Below are positions 29,140 to 45,279 of a stretch of 64,000 nt of DNA, piece by piece. The notes below the pieces were generated by a model, which was not told the origin of the DNA, did no database searches, and saw nothing but the letters and a program-made list of their open reading frames with translations. The first letter of the stretch is position 1; each line of letters opens with the position of its first letter. Made by a program: the position numbers and the translations under genes. This stretch comes from Stygiolobus caldivivus (GTDB lineage: Archaea; Thermoproteota; Thermoprotei_A; Sulfolobales; Sulfolobaceae), in NCBI RefSeq assembly GCF_019704315.1, contig NZ_AP024597.1:992001-1056000 (forward strand), read 5' to 3'.

Positions 29140-29632
29140 GGGTAGGGAGGAGGTAACCAGGGAGATAGGTGAGTACTTCAGGGGGGAGGTAGAGAAGATA
29201 AACGCACTGGTAAGAGGACGAGGGGTGAACGAGGGGCTAATAGGGGACTTACTCGTATTATTTAGGGGTAAATACGAGAGGTTGATAAACGTCAATAGAG
29301 TGGTCAAGTTAATAGCGGAGAGGTGTTGTGACGAAATAGTAAATGAGTTAAAAGAGGGGCGCTGTGCTAACTTTATCCAGGTCGTGAGCGGTATTAGGAG
29401 TAAGGCGTGGGTCGAGGGGACTAAGGAGGTGGTCAGCAGGGCCCTGACTGTAAACGAGAACTACGTCACCGAGATCAACAACACTTTAAAAAGTATTTAT
29501 GACCTGGCGAGTGGGTGGGTCCACGGAAAAACAGAGAGTAAGGACGTTATTATACAGAACTTGAACACAATTATTGACGACTTGTATTTCCTGTTATACA
29601 TCGAATTTAAACTCTCCTCCGGGACTATGTGA
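29087..29632 (+). CDS. hypothetical all-helical protein
   Basis: The protein has 181 residues from GTG, overlapping the upstream gene by 53 nt in another frame. It is predicted almost wholly helical. The C-terminal ASGWVHGKTESKDVIIQNLN and IIDDLYFLLYIEF resemble the last helices of HEPN/Abi-like proteins (R/N-x-HG type), but the catalytic arginine is not evident. I cannot assign a family. Confidence 0.7.
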   Translation: MRRLQESLVNLLEKYLGKGREEVTREIGEYFRGEVEKINALVRGRGVNEGLIGDLLVLFRGKYERLINVNRVVKLIAERCCDEIVNELKEGRCANFIQVVSGIRSKAWVEGTKEVVSRALTVNENYVTEINNTLKSIYDLASGWVHGKTESKDVIIQNLNTIIDDLYFLLYIEFKLSSGTM

Positions 29633-30209
29633 GGCCTTAATTAACCGGGCGTTAACACGGGTAAAAGCTCACGTAGACCGTTATTGGGAGGCAGTATACC
29701 GACCCCGTTTATCACCCCCGACGAAAGGCTGGGGCTTAAAATATAAAGCCCCGCCGCGGGATATAATTCAAGGCCCCTATGAGTATGCCCCCGTCTGCTC
29801 CCAAGTCTGATCCCTCAGCAGCACCGTAACAGGTCTAAAGGTCCACGAGGGGCCGACCTACGGGGGACGCACGCGTCTGTCGGGTGTTATGGTGTCTGTC
29901 CCCCACCGCATTCGCCGGTCTGTGTCGCTTACGCCTTTTGTCCCCACACCCCCGTTCATTCACTTCCTGTCAAGTCCCGGTGCGAGTGGTGTAGGCCCTT
30001 ATGTACCCCCTGACGACGACCCGGCTCCCCCGGCTAAGGCCGAGCGTAGGGGGGCTAAACCTTAAATTGACTGCACCTCCGAGTTTTTCCCTGATAAGGT
30101 GCCCTTTATCGAAGGTCCCTTTGTCCTTGGTTAAGGGTCAGCACAGACGATAGGTGGGGGTAAGTGTGGTAAAAACCCCCTTCGATCTCGCCTTATGCGG
30201 CCCCTTAGG
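29633..30209. other. GC-rich non-coding stretch
   Basis: Nothing recognisable is seen; it leads into the relic repeats at 30292. Confidence 0.35.
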
Positions 30210-30291
30210 CACCAAGGTGGCATCACTAACCCCGTTCTCGACTTTGAATTCTACCGTCTGGATGTCGTGAGGGGTCCACGTTCTGAAAAGT

Positions 30292-30570
30292 CTTACAATC
30301 CCGACGAGGTAGGGTCACTCCTAATTAACGCTTTTGACGTCCGGATGTCCGGGGTTAAAACAATCCCGTCGAGGTCGGGGTCACTGGGGTTAGACGCGGT
30401 ATGACTGCAATGGAGAGTGTCTTCTAACTCCGTCAAGGTGGTCTTCAGGTCGGTATGGTCGGTATCACGACGCTATGGGGCCTTCGGTACCGTCAAGGCG
30501 GTGGTGCATTATGGATCATTTTTACGTATTTGTAGTCCCTCCTTTTAATTTTGTCAAGGTGGGGGGTGAT
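30292..30570 (-). CRISPR. fossil CRISPR-like run upstream of the array 3 leader
   Basis: Five degenerate repeats share a core (C)CGTC-RAGGT. The G of this core lies at 30303, 30368, 30432, 30492 and 30553, so the spacing is 60-65 bp. The best copies begin CTTACAATCCC, AACAATCCC and CTTTTAATTTT, like CTTTCAATTCC of the live arrays. No leader directs it. Confidence 0.7.
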
Positions 30571-30762
30571 GAAATGACTGGGGTGCTAAAGGTAGTGACT
30601 GAGAGGCTGGGTGCTAAGGGTGGCTGGGCGACTAGTAAGGTGCCTAAGGCTATAACGCCCATACTCGGTGTGCCTAAGAAGGGGAAGGTGCACTGGGAGG
30701 GAGGACCGGTGTACCCTACTTAGTTAGGCGGCGCGGTGAGTAAAGGTAAGTAATTTTCTCCT

Positions 30763-31007
30763 AATAGTTCTATATAAAAAACAGTATTTCTGCCTTTTTA
30801 TTCCCGGCCTTTTCCGGGAATTCCTTTCAATTTGTCTTTGAACAGACAGCTTCTAATGAAAGAGAATGATGTCCATGATTCTCTACTTCGAACTCCCTAA
30901 ATTTCAAGGGAGTTGAAAAAATTCAATAATGATAAATACTTTAGGGGGAGTAAAGTTTATAAATGAGAAAGGTCAATAGTATTTTTGAAGAAGTATAAAA
31001 ATCTTCA
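30763..31007 (+). promoter_or_regulatory. leader of array 3
   Basis: It has the same order of elements as the other leaders (ATTCCCGG/CCGGGAATT stem, CTTTCAATTTGTC, ACTCCCTAAATTTC, AAGTATAAAAATCTTCA before the first repeat) but is clearly diverged from them in the middle. Confidence 0.8.
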
Positions 31008-37221
<6,214 letters not shown>

Positions 37222-37783
37222 GGTGAAAGTGTGAGGGTCGAAGTGCCGGACAAGGTGTATTTCCTTAGGACTTTGATCTGGAAATTGAGTAATAACTTTT
37301 CTTCTTTTCTCTATCATTTCGCCCCATATTGGACTTTGATCTGGAAATTGAGGGCGTCAGAGTAAAAGCCGAAACCGACACACGTCTTGACGGAGAGGTG
37401 TAACCGTGACCGGGGGGGGGGGGATTTTCGACACGGTACCACATAACCCTTCCGACGGACCTTGGGCTGTACTGCTCCTATGGAGTGTCTACTTTCGTAA
37501 AGATGTCCGGTACTAAGTTCCTCTAAAAGGGGTGGAGCCAATACGGCACAGCGACGTTTTGGGGTGACACCCCCGCCGGTGCCACCTTCAAACCGGCGTA
37601 GGCGTCAGACCCCTTACCCCGAGGCGTTAATACGAGCGGTTGACCGCTAACCGCGTGTGGGGCGCCGTTTACACGGAGCGGCGGCTTCAGGGCGACGACG
37701 TGTGCGTACCGCTACGCTGTGACGGGCTGAAAAAGCCTTGCACGTCTGTGCCCAACGCCTACCCCTACCTTCCAGCCGTTGGC
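37222..37783. other. non-coding stretch
   Basis: It holds a CRISPR-period repeat (37268/37331) and a run of 12 G at 37412-37423. No gene is seen. Confidence 0.4.
37268..37352 (+). repeat. CRISPR-period direct repeat
   Basis: A 22-bp sequence starting GGACTTTGATC and ending GGAAATTGAG is exact at 37268 and 37331, 63 bp apart. It can be aligned to the array 3 repeat (GTTAATCC...GGAATTGAAAG), so it may be two remnants of that array's distal end. Confidence 0.6.
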
Positions 37784-38062
37784 CTACCCGTTGTCGAGGA
37801 CTTGGCGTACCCCTTTTAGCATCCTCACGTACATCTTTTCGTACTTGTCTACTTTCAACACCACCGCCCGGCTGAACTTCAAGAAGTCTTTGTCCGTGGT
37901 GATTACTACCCCGTTGACCATTAAGGCGTAAGCCATTATGTGGTGGTCGTACCTATACGGGGCCATAACGGGCCTAAAGCCGAGGTACTCTAACCTCTTC
38001 CTGGACCAGTTGTAAAACCCCCTCAACGGCAGGTCGAAAATGAGGTAGGCCCCGTCCCCCAT
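37784..38062 (-). CDS. PIN-like / Mut7-C-type domain protein, possibly truncated
   Basis: The protein has 92 residues. DHHIMAYALMVNGVVITTDKDFLKFSRAVVLK is the second half of a PIN-like RNase fold (acidic D, then TTDKDF). The first acidic strand expected at an N-terminus (DTN or DAN) is missing, and an in-frame TAG lies just upstream. It is either a short DUF5615-like protein or a broken VapC-type toxin. No antitoxin gene is adjacent. Confidence 0.6.
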   Translation of the reverse strand: MGDGAYLIFDLPLRGFYNWSRKRLEYLGFRPVMAPYRYDHHIMAYALMVNGVVITTDKDFLKFSRAVVLKVDKYEKMYVRMLKGVRQVLDNG

Positions 38063-38919
38063 CCCGTAATCCTATCTAGGGCACACATTATTATCTTTTG
38101 CGGGCCTTAACGGGCGCCGCATCTGATTCCCGTTTGGCTGACACGGCCCCGTGGAGTGACAGCCTACCATGACCGGTGCCGAGGTTTTCAGTAAGACGGG
38201 GGTACCTTTGGGGCGTCTCGTAGCTACCCCGCCCCCTAAGGCGCCGGGTGGGGGGGAGAAGTAGGGGCCACAGCCCCGACGCGCAGCTGTGTATCACGAC
38301 AGTCGTGGGCCGGGAGGACTAGTGCGTAAACGCCTACACGGGTGCCCGATGGGGGAAACCCCTTGTTTAACGGCAGCCCTGATAGGCCCTTACGCCGACA
38401 CCGCTCAAATACCGCGGACGCAGTTACGTAGTCCGAGGTCGGGGGTACGAAGAGCTTGGCCACGACGGAGCAAACGTGCCGGTAGGACGGGCCCCGCTTA
38501 CCGGGGTTTAGGTAAAAGCCTCACGAGTTCCCCCTACTCCTACTAACTTAATAGTCACGGCACCAAGCCTCAGGTAGGGGCTACTCAAGACCGACTACGA
38601 GTACCGCACCGACAAAGGGCGTGTCTCGGACTTTAAACGGGCGTTACGCTGAAAAAGCCGGGTCTACTCCACCCGGTTCGGGGGTTCCGGCAGTCCTCGT
38701 GCTGGCCTTCTCTCACCGTGGCAGCACACACGCGAGTACCGAAGGCGTTTAGGGGTGATAGGCCCCTTTCGCAGTCGGGTGGGGGTGTAACGTGAGTTAT
38801 GTGGCCCCACGGTCGGGGGCCCCTCGTGAGGGGTGTGCGACACGGTCAAGCCGCATGACTTGGGCTCATTAGGGCCCCCTAGCGTCTTTAGGACCTCAGG
38901 CTTTAAAATTTTTAGCATT
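38063..38919. other. GC-rich non-coding stretch
   Basis: Several overlapping frames exist but none has coding character or a promoter. No repeat stands out before 38920. Confidence 0.4.
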
Positions 38920-39240
38920 CCCCTAACAAGAACGGTATTAGTGGAGGCGTTCTCGTATACAGCCTTTACTTCCTCCGGTGCTCCCCTAACGGGTACGGTA
39001 TTCTAATGCTCGTGTCACAAACCATTCTTAATAATCTAGAGGCGCCCCCTAACGGTGACGGTGTTACTTGTCCCGTGGGCTCTATATAAGCCGTAGTGCA
39101 CTCCCCTAACTGGAGTAGTGTTATTTGCAGTGACGAAGAGGGCACAAATAGGAATTGAAGGCAATCCACTAACTGAAACCGCGCGACGTTTACGGTACTA
39201 AAACCTCAGGCTTAAAGTTTTTTGCACTCCCCCTTACACC
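38920..39240. repeat. six-unit relic repeat run, period 57-63 bp
   Basis: The core CCCCTAAC or a near variant starts at 38920, 38983, 39046, 39103, 39166 (CCACTAAC) and 39229 (CCCCTTAC). Four of the five steps are exactly 63 bp. Similarity continues to the right (ACGGTATT, ACGGTGTT, TAGTGTTATT). The intervening sequences are unrelated, as in a CRISPR array. It lies upstream of the array 4 leader. Confidence 0.7.
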
Positions 39241-39490
39241 TAATAGCTTCCCCAAAAGGCTACGTCGTTTACCGCCGTGTTCGTCCACGCGTTTTCCTAT
39301 GACTATCCAGGGAGTTACCCGGTCTACAACACCTGCCTTTTTCTGGGCCCTTTCAAGGTAGGTGAAGCCCCCTGAGGGTTACTCTGCCTGAAGGCTCGTC
39401 CTTACTCTCTATCAAGTCAGCCTTTGTGTTGAGCCTTGGGCCTCGTCTAGCGTCGTCTTCTGTAGGGCGGAACTCAGCCTGACCCAAGTT
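39241..39490. other. non-coding stretch
   Basis: No gene is seen. TTTTCCTATGAC near 39291 may be one more decayed unit of the 63-bp run. Confidence 0.3.
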
Positions 39491-39750
39491 TAGTCTATTT
39501 TTCGTATTTCTTCTGTGTGGTAATAAGTATTTCGCCCTCATAATTCCCGGTTTTCAGCGGGAATTACTTTCAATTTGTCAGTGAGCAATAAAGTTCTTTA
39601 GGTGGAGTACGTAAGACGTAAATCTCTTTATCAAACTCCCGAAATTTCTTGGGAGTGATTAAAATTCAGTAATGATAAAACTGTCAAGTATAGCAAAGCT
39701 TATATAAGAGAAGAACGAAATTAAGGATAGAAATAGTATAAAAACATTCA
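39491..39750 (+). promoter_or_regulatory. leader of array 4
   Basis: About 260 bp, closely matching the leaders of arrays 1, 2 and 5: stem AATTCCCG/CGGGAATT, GTCAGTGAG, ACTCCCGAAATTTC, TATA box TTATATAAG at 39700-39708 and AGTATAAAAACATTCA before the first repeat. Confidence 0.85.
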
Positions 39751-42700
39751 GTTAATCCCTCATGGAATTGAAAGAAGCATATAGAGATGTTTAAGAAAGA
39801 GGAGTAAGGTCTGAAGTTAATCCCTCATGGAATTGAAAGTATTCTCAGTGTCATAATACCCATACTCCTTACAGTATTCTAGTTAATCCCTCATGGAATT
39901 GAAAGCCCACACTTACGATTTATTGACAAAGGTACAAAAGGGTCTGTTAATCCCTCATGGAATTGAAAGGAGATAGTGCAAAGCGTCTTAGAAATACGTT
40001 GCCCAGGTTAATCCCTCATGGAATTGAAAGAATCCCTGCGTCGTCGAAGATTATGAGCGGGATCCTATAGTGTTAATCCCTCATGGAATTGAAAGAAAGT
40101 TCTGTGTAACCTCTTGTTTCAACACTCCCCCTAGTTAATCCCTCATGGAATTGAAAGTCTTTTAGTTTTCCTAACTTTTAGCAAGAGAATTAGGAGAAAG
40201 TTAATCCCTCATGGAATTGAAAGTTCAATTGAACATAAAGAAGGGCTCGGGCCGGGACTTGAAGTTAATCCCTCATGGAATTGAAAGTTTATCGATATAC
40301 CTCTCCTTTTTCTTCACGTTCTTAGCCTTGTTAATCCCTCATGGAATTGAAAGTATATGGTGAGAGAGATGAAAAAGCTGAGTTTGGTCAAGTTAATCCC
40401 TCATGGAATTGAAAGCTACAGCGATACTGTAGCCGTAAAAGAAGGCCGTAACAGAGCCGTTAATCCCTCATGGAATTGAAAGTAAGGAGCTACTTCTGCC
40501 CAGCTAATTACTGGAATATAAGTTAATCCCTCATGGAATTGAAAGGTAATACATGTTCTGCTGGAATTAACACTTTCCTGTGGATGGTTAATCCCTCATG
40601 GAATTGAAAGCACTTGCCTTGACAACCGATGATTTCCATTAGGACGTTGGTTAATCCCTCATGGAATTGAAAGACTGGTTTAAATGTAAGTATAGGCTGA
40701 TTTTTATTATTTCTCGTTAATCCCTCATGGAATTGAAAGACAAGTGTACCTGACCGGCATTGCAGTCACCTCTTTGACGTTAATCCCTCATGGAATTGAA
40801 AGCATGATAGACTACATCAGCAGTGTATTCGAAGCCTCTGAGTTAATCCCTCATGGAATTGAAAGTAAAGATTATCTCTTTGAGTGTTTGTTTATTGTCC
40901 TCGCTAGTTAATCCCTCATGGAATTGAAAGGAATAAATTAAAAGAAATACAAAAATTAAAAACGCGTACTCTTGTTAATCCCTCATGGAATTGAAAGATT
41001 TGTCTGCCATAAACTGTTCATAATGTTCCACAATGTTAATCCCTCATGGAATTGAAAGTACATTGGGTCAAGTATGTACGCTAACGGAGTCCCTACCTGT
41101 TAATCCCTCATGGAATTGAAAGTAATTCTATACTGGTGACTTTAGAGGTTATTTCTATTATCCGTTAATCCCTCATGGAATTGAAAGTTCTCGAAGAGTA
41201 AAAGGAGTGTACCGTAGTCGTAGTAAAGTTAATCCCTCATGGAATTGAAAGCACCTTATCCGATATCTATGAACTAGTCCTAGCACTCAGGTTAATCCCT
41301 CATGGAATTGAAAGTTTTGCTACGATGTAGATAATTAGTGCTACTATCCACGCCCAGTTAATCCCTCATGGAATTGAAAGTACCAGGTTTTTGCTAGGCC
41401 GTCTAACTACTATAACGCCACGTTAATCCCTCATGGAATTGAAAGTCACAATAGTAATAATAAGGAATAACACAATCATCCATTCTCCGTTAATCCCTCA
41501 TGGAATTGAAAGTACAGCTCTTCTGTTTTAGACAATGGAGTTTATTGTGTTAATCCCTCATGGAATTGAAAGCTTTAGATGACTGTGGAATTAGATTTAA
41601 GACCGCTTTAAGCTCTTGTTAATCCCTCATGGAATTGAAAGAAATAGGAAATACCCCTACATAATGCCAATAGCCTGGAACTTTCGTTAATCCCTCATGG
41701 AATTGAAAGATACCGATGATCATATCAACATCACCCTGACTCATGATATGTTAATCCCTCATGGAATTGAAAGTAACTGCCGATATCTCTGCTACAATCT
41801 CGTCATCTTGAAGGTTAATCCCTCATGGAATTGAAAGTCCGATGCCCGAATTTCCTTTGGTAATTTATGCTGTTCTAGTTAATCCCTCATGGAATTGAAA
41901 GGGAAATTTGTGAGAAGATGGGGTTAAGAAATGACTGACATGTTAATCCCTCATGGAATTGAAAGCAGAAGAGTCTTTTCTCCAAACCCGGGCATACTCA
42001 TACTTAAGTTAATCCCTCATGGAATTGAAAGCTTTTTCCCTTATCTTTACGTACAAATCTTTTGGGAGATTTGTGTTAATCCCTCATGGAATTGAAAGTT
42101 GTATAATGCATCCTGGATAGGAGGGAAGTACCCAGAAGTTAATCCCTCATGGAATTGAAAGCTATGACCGATTGCGTTGACTAAGTTATCAGTCCTTATC
42201 TCGTGTTAATCCCTCATGGAATTGAAAGGAACTCATTGAAAGAGGGCGAAGTAGAGATGTAACCGTTAAGTTAATCCCTCATGGAATTGAAAGTCAGATA
42301 AAGCGTTAAATAAAACGTTCTCAAAAATACGTGTTAATCCCTCATGGAATTGAAAGCTTCCCTATAACACGCTTTAGGTAGTAAGACCAGTTCTTCCAGT
42401 TAATCCCTCATGGAATTGAAAGCTCGTCCGCCGGTGCCTCGCCCCTCATGAACTTGTAGTATGCGTTAATCCCTCATGGAATTGAAAGAGGGAACTATGA
42501 GGTGAGATGAAATGAAAGAGGTTAAGCTATGTTAATCCCTCATGGAATTGAAAGATAGTATTTGTGCTGTTCATGATACTGTCGTACTCGAAGAGTTAAT
42601 CCCTCATGGAATTGAAAGCATTTTCCGCCCACCCTAGCAAGATACTCTTTAAACGAGTTAATCCCTCATGGAATTGAAAGTACATGTACGAGTTTTGCAG

Positions 42701-44545
42701 AGTAGAATTGTATACGAGTTAATCCCTCATGGAATTGAAAGTCTTGAGACATAAACCATGCCCTTTTTCGCATATGCCAAAGTTAATCCCTCATGGAATT
42801 GAAAGGAAAGTTTGGTAGTCAGAGACCCTAAATATCTGGGTAAGTTAATCCCTCATGGAATTGAAAGAGGCTACATTTCGAAAGAAAAATCGGAACTAGC
42901 AAAAGCGAGTTAATCCCTCATGGAATTGAAAGCTCTTTTCGTAAAGGTGGGTGTGTTACACAGGAGGGGTTAATCCCTCATGGAATTGAAAGCTCCTCCC
43001 GCGGTTTTCCTAAAATTGTCCTGAGTTTCACGTTAATCCCTCATGGAATTGAAAGTCTTCCCTACCTTGATTACCCCGCTATCACTAAGTGTTACGTTAA
43101 TCCCTCATGGAATTGAAAGGTGTACTCGTTTTATGTAGCTGAAGTTAAAGCTTATGCGAAGTTAATCCCTCATGGAATTGAAAGACTTGAGCTAAATATA
43201 TGTATGTTAATGCATAAAGTAATAGGGTTAATCCCTCATGGAATTGAAAGACTTGAGCTAAATATATGTATGTTAATGCATAAAGTAATAGGGTTAATCC
43301 CTCATGGAATTGAAAGAATATTAGAAAACTGAACGTTACAAGTCAGATAATCTCACGTTAATCCCTCATGGAATTGAAAGAAAAATGCTAGACCAGCTAT
43401 AGCACCGCCCATTGCAGCGTTAATCCCTCATGGAATTGAAAGTTGGAAAGACAAAGAGAGGATTAAACAAGACATTGAAATAATGTTAATCCCTCATGGA
43501 ATTGAAAGTAGTCCTTGATGCGTTGGACTTCTCTCGTAGCAAGCCTGTAGTTAATCCCTCATGGAATTGAAAGTTGCTATAAAGCATCGACCTCGGCGTA
43601 CCCATTACCAATTCGCGTTAATCCCTCATGGAATTGAAAGATACTCAAACACAAATTTGTATCTTCTCTTATTTGTCCCCGTGTTAATCCCTCATGGAAT
43701 TGAAAGCTAGTAATAGTATGATTAAAGATCTCAATACTATTGAATAGTTAATCCCTCATGGAATTGAAAGATATCTTTGCACAAACTGGAAATTTCAGTG
43801 ATGAAGTTTATGTTAATCCCTCATGGAATTGAAAGTTATGTGGGTGAGTAATAAATTTAATAAGTATATCGCTAAGTTAATCCCTCATGGAATTGAAAGT
43901 CATCCCAGCTCTCTCTAGGTGTATATAACCACTCTGGTATGTTAATCCCTCATGGAATTGAAAGTCAAACTCCTCAAAGGTGAGCTGAATGGCGGGGAAG
44001 AGGAGTTAATCCCTCATGGAATTGAAAGGACATTCATATAAGCGTGTTCATATAGCCACTTAGCCTTCTCTGTTAATCCCTCATGGAATTGAAAGCATGA
44101 TAACAAGGACGTGGAACGCGGGAACCATAGAAATAAGTTAATCCCTCATGGAATTGAAAGTTTACTGTTCTTGCCGAAATAATAATCTATAACACCAGCG
44201 TTAATCCCTCATGGAATTGAAAGACAAGTAAATCCCAACTGTTAGTGAACACTATAATGTCTACGTTAATCCCTCATGGAATTGAAAGTTGATATCTTAA
44301 ATACTAAGTTATGTACTCTGTACTGTTTTGCGTTAATCCCTCATGGAATTGAAAGTGTCATAAACGGTATGGGTAGAGAGGACTTAGGTTCGTTTGTTAA
44401 TCCCTCATGGAATTGAAAGACACATTGCGTTATATTGTACTATTTTTATATTTGTATATATGTTAATCCTTCCCGGAATTGAAAGTAACTGTACAGTGCG
44501 CGGAATATGTGTGGTGTCTGTTATGTTAACCCTTAGAATTTAAAG
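39751..44545 (+). CRISPR. CRISPR array 4
   Basis: I count about 73 intact repeats (39751-44419), starting GTTAATCC and ending GGAATTGAAAG, with the same repeat as array 1 (ATGAGG centre on the other strand). Two degenerate repeats follow: 44462-44485 (centre GGGAAG on the other strand) and 44525-44545 (21 nt). The leader is on the left. One spacer starting ACTTGAGC is tandemly duplicated near 43185 and 43251. Confidence 0.97.
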
Positions 44546-44862
44546 TAGTGAAAGGTATTCCTTCTCGTAGCCCCCGTCCCTCCGACCCACGACAAGACCG
44601 GGAGGATCTTTATTAAATATAGTAGAAAAGGTGTTAGGGGCACAAGGATAGGTCTGGGTCAAGACCGGGTATAAGTCTTTACTGTGGTGTGGGGTCCCCC
44701 ACCCGGTCAACTAGCTGGTACCGGCCTAAAGGGCCCCTAAGAGTCAACGACGGCTACGCGGGGTGCCCCTACCCGGTTAGGCACGGGGGCATACGTCGGG
44801 CGTGCTCGTGCCCCGGGCCAGGGCCGTTATCCCCTCTATAAGCCGACCAAAAGTTAATAAAT
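44546..44862. other. non-coding stretch before csa5
   Basis: No gene is seen. It holds the second copy (44718-44736) of the 19-bp sequence found beyond array 2. The csa5 promoter lies at its end: CTATAAG at 44836-44842 and TTAATAAATA at 44853-44862. Confidence 0.45.
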
Positions 44863-45261
44863 ATGTTGGCCAGAGAGAATTTTATGGACGAGGAAAGGTG
44901 TGAAAAGGCGGCCTCCGAACTCGCCAAGGTGGCCAGGGTAGTAGTGAACTACGACAGGAGTTACGACATAATAGACGAACTCAACAGGGCCGCAGACGAC
45001 CCTAAAAAAGTCCTCGAGCTCCTGACCAACCTGTCAAGGGTAGTCCTGAAGGTCTATAAGAAGGTAGAGGAGGGAGGAGGGGAGGGGTTGAGGGACGTCT
45101 TAGCCCAGATCCGTAAGTGGGATCAATACCTAGAAGTGTTTGAAAAAGACTGTTTAAACGGCCCCAAGTACGTCAGGGTGTTCACTTCTCTCTCGATAGT
45201 CCCCGACGACAACGCCTTCAGGGTGATCAGGGCACTGGAAGGTAGCGGGCCCGAGGCGTGA
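44863..45261 (+). CDS. csa5: Csa5, small subunit of the I-A effector
   Basis: The protein has 132 residues, all-helical, with ELAKVARVVVNYDRSYDIIDELNRA as in Csa5 (Cas11a). Csa5 forms the inner filament of the I-A Cascade complex and helps hold the displaced DNA strand. ATG at 44863 fits the TATA at 44836; the ATG at 44884 fits the TATA at 44853, so the start is open. It is the first gene of the interference set; cas3' follows after 18 nt. Confidence 0.8.
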   Translation: MLARENFMDEERCEKAASELAKVARVVVNYDRSYDIIDELNRAADDPKKVLELLTNLSRVVLKVYKKVEEGGGEGLRDVLAQIRKWDQYLEVFEKDCLNGPKYVRVFTSLSIVPDDNAFRVIRALEGSGPEA

Positions 45262-45279
45262 GACACCGGGGTAGGGGTT

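Noticed and set aside
30574-30723. Frame reading MTGVLKVVTERLGAKGGWATSK
   Set aside because: Partly coding-like, but built of short GGTGCTAAG-like repeats and directly attached to the relic CRISPR run; no promoter.
38091-38918. Several overlapping frames on both strands
   Set aside because: They overlap one another in GC-rich DNA without promoters, and none resembles a protein family.
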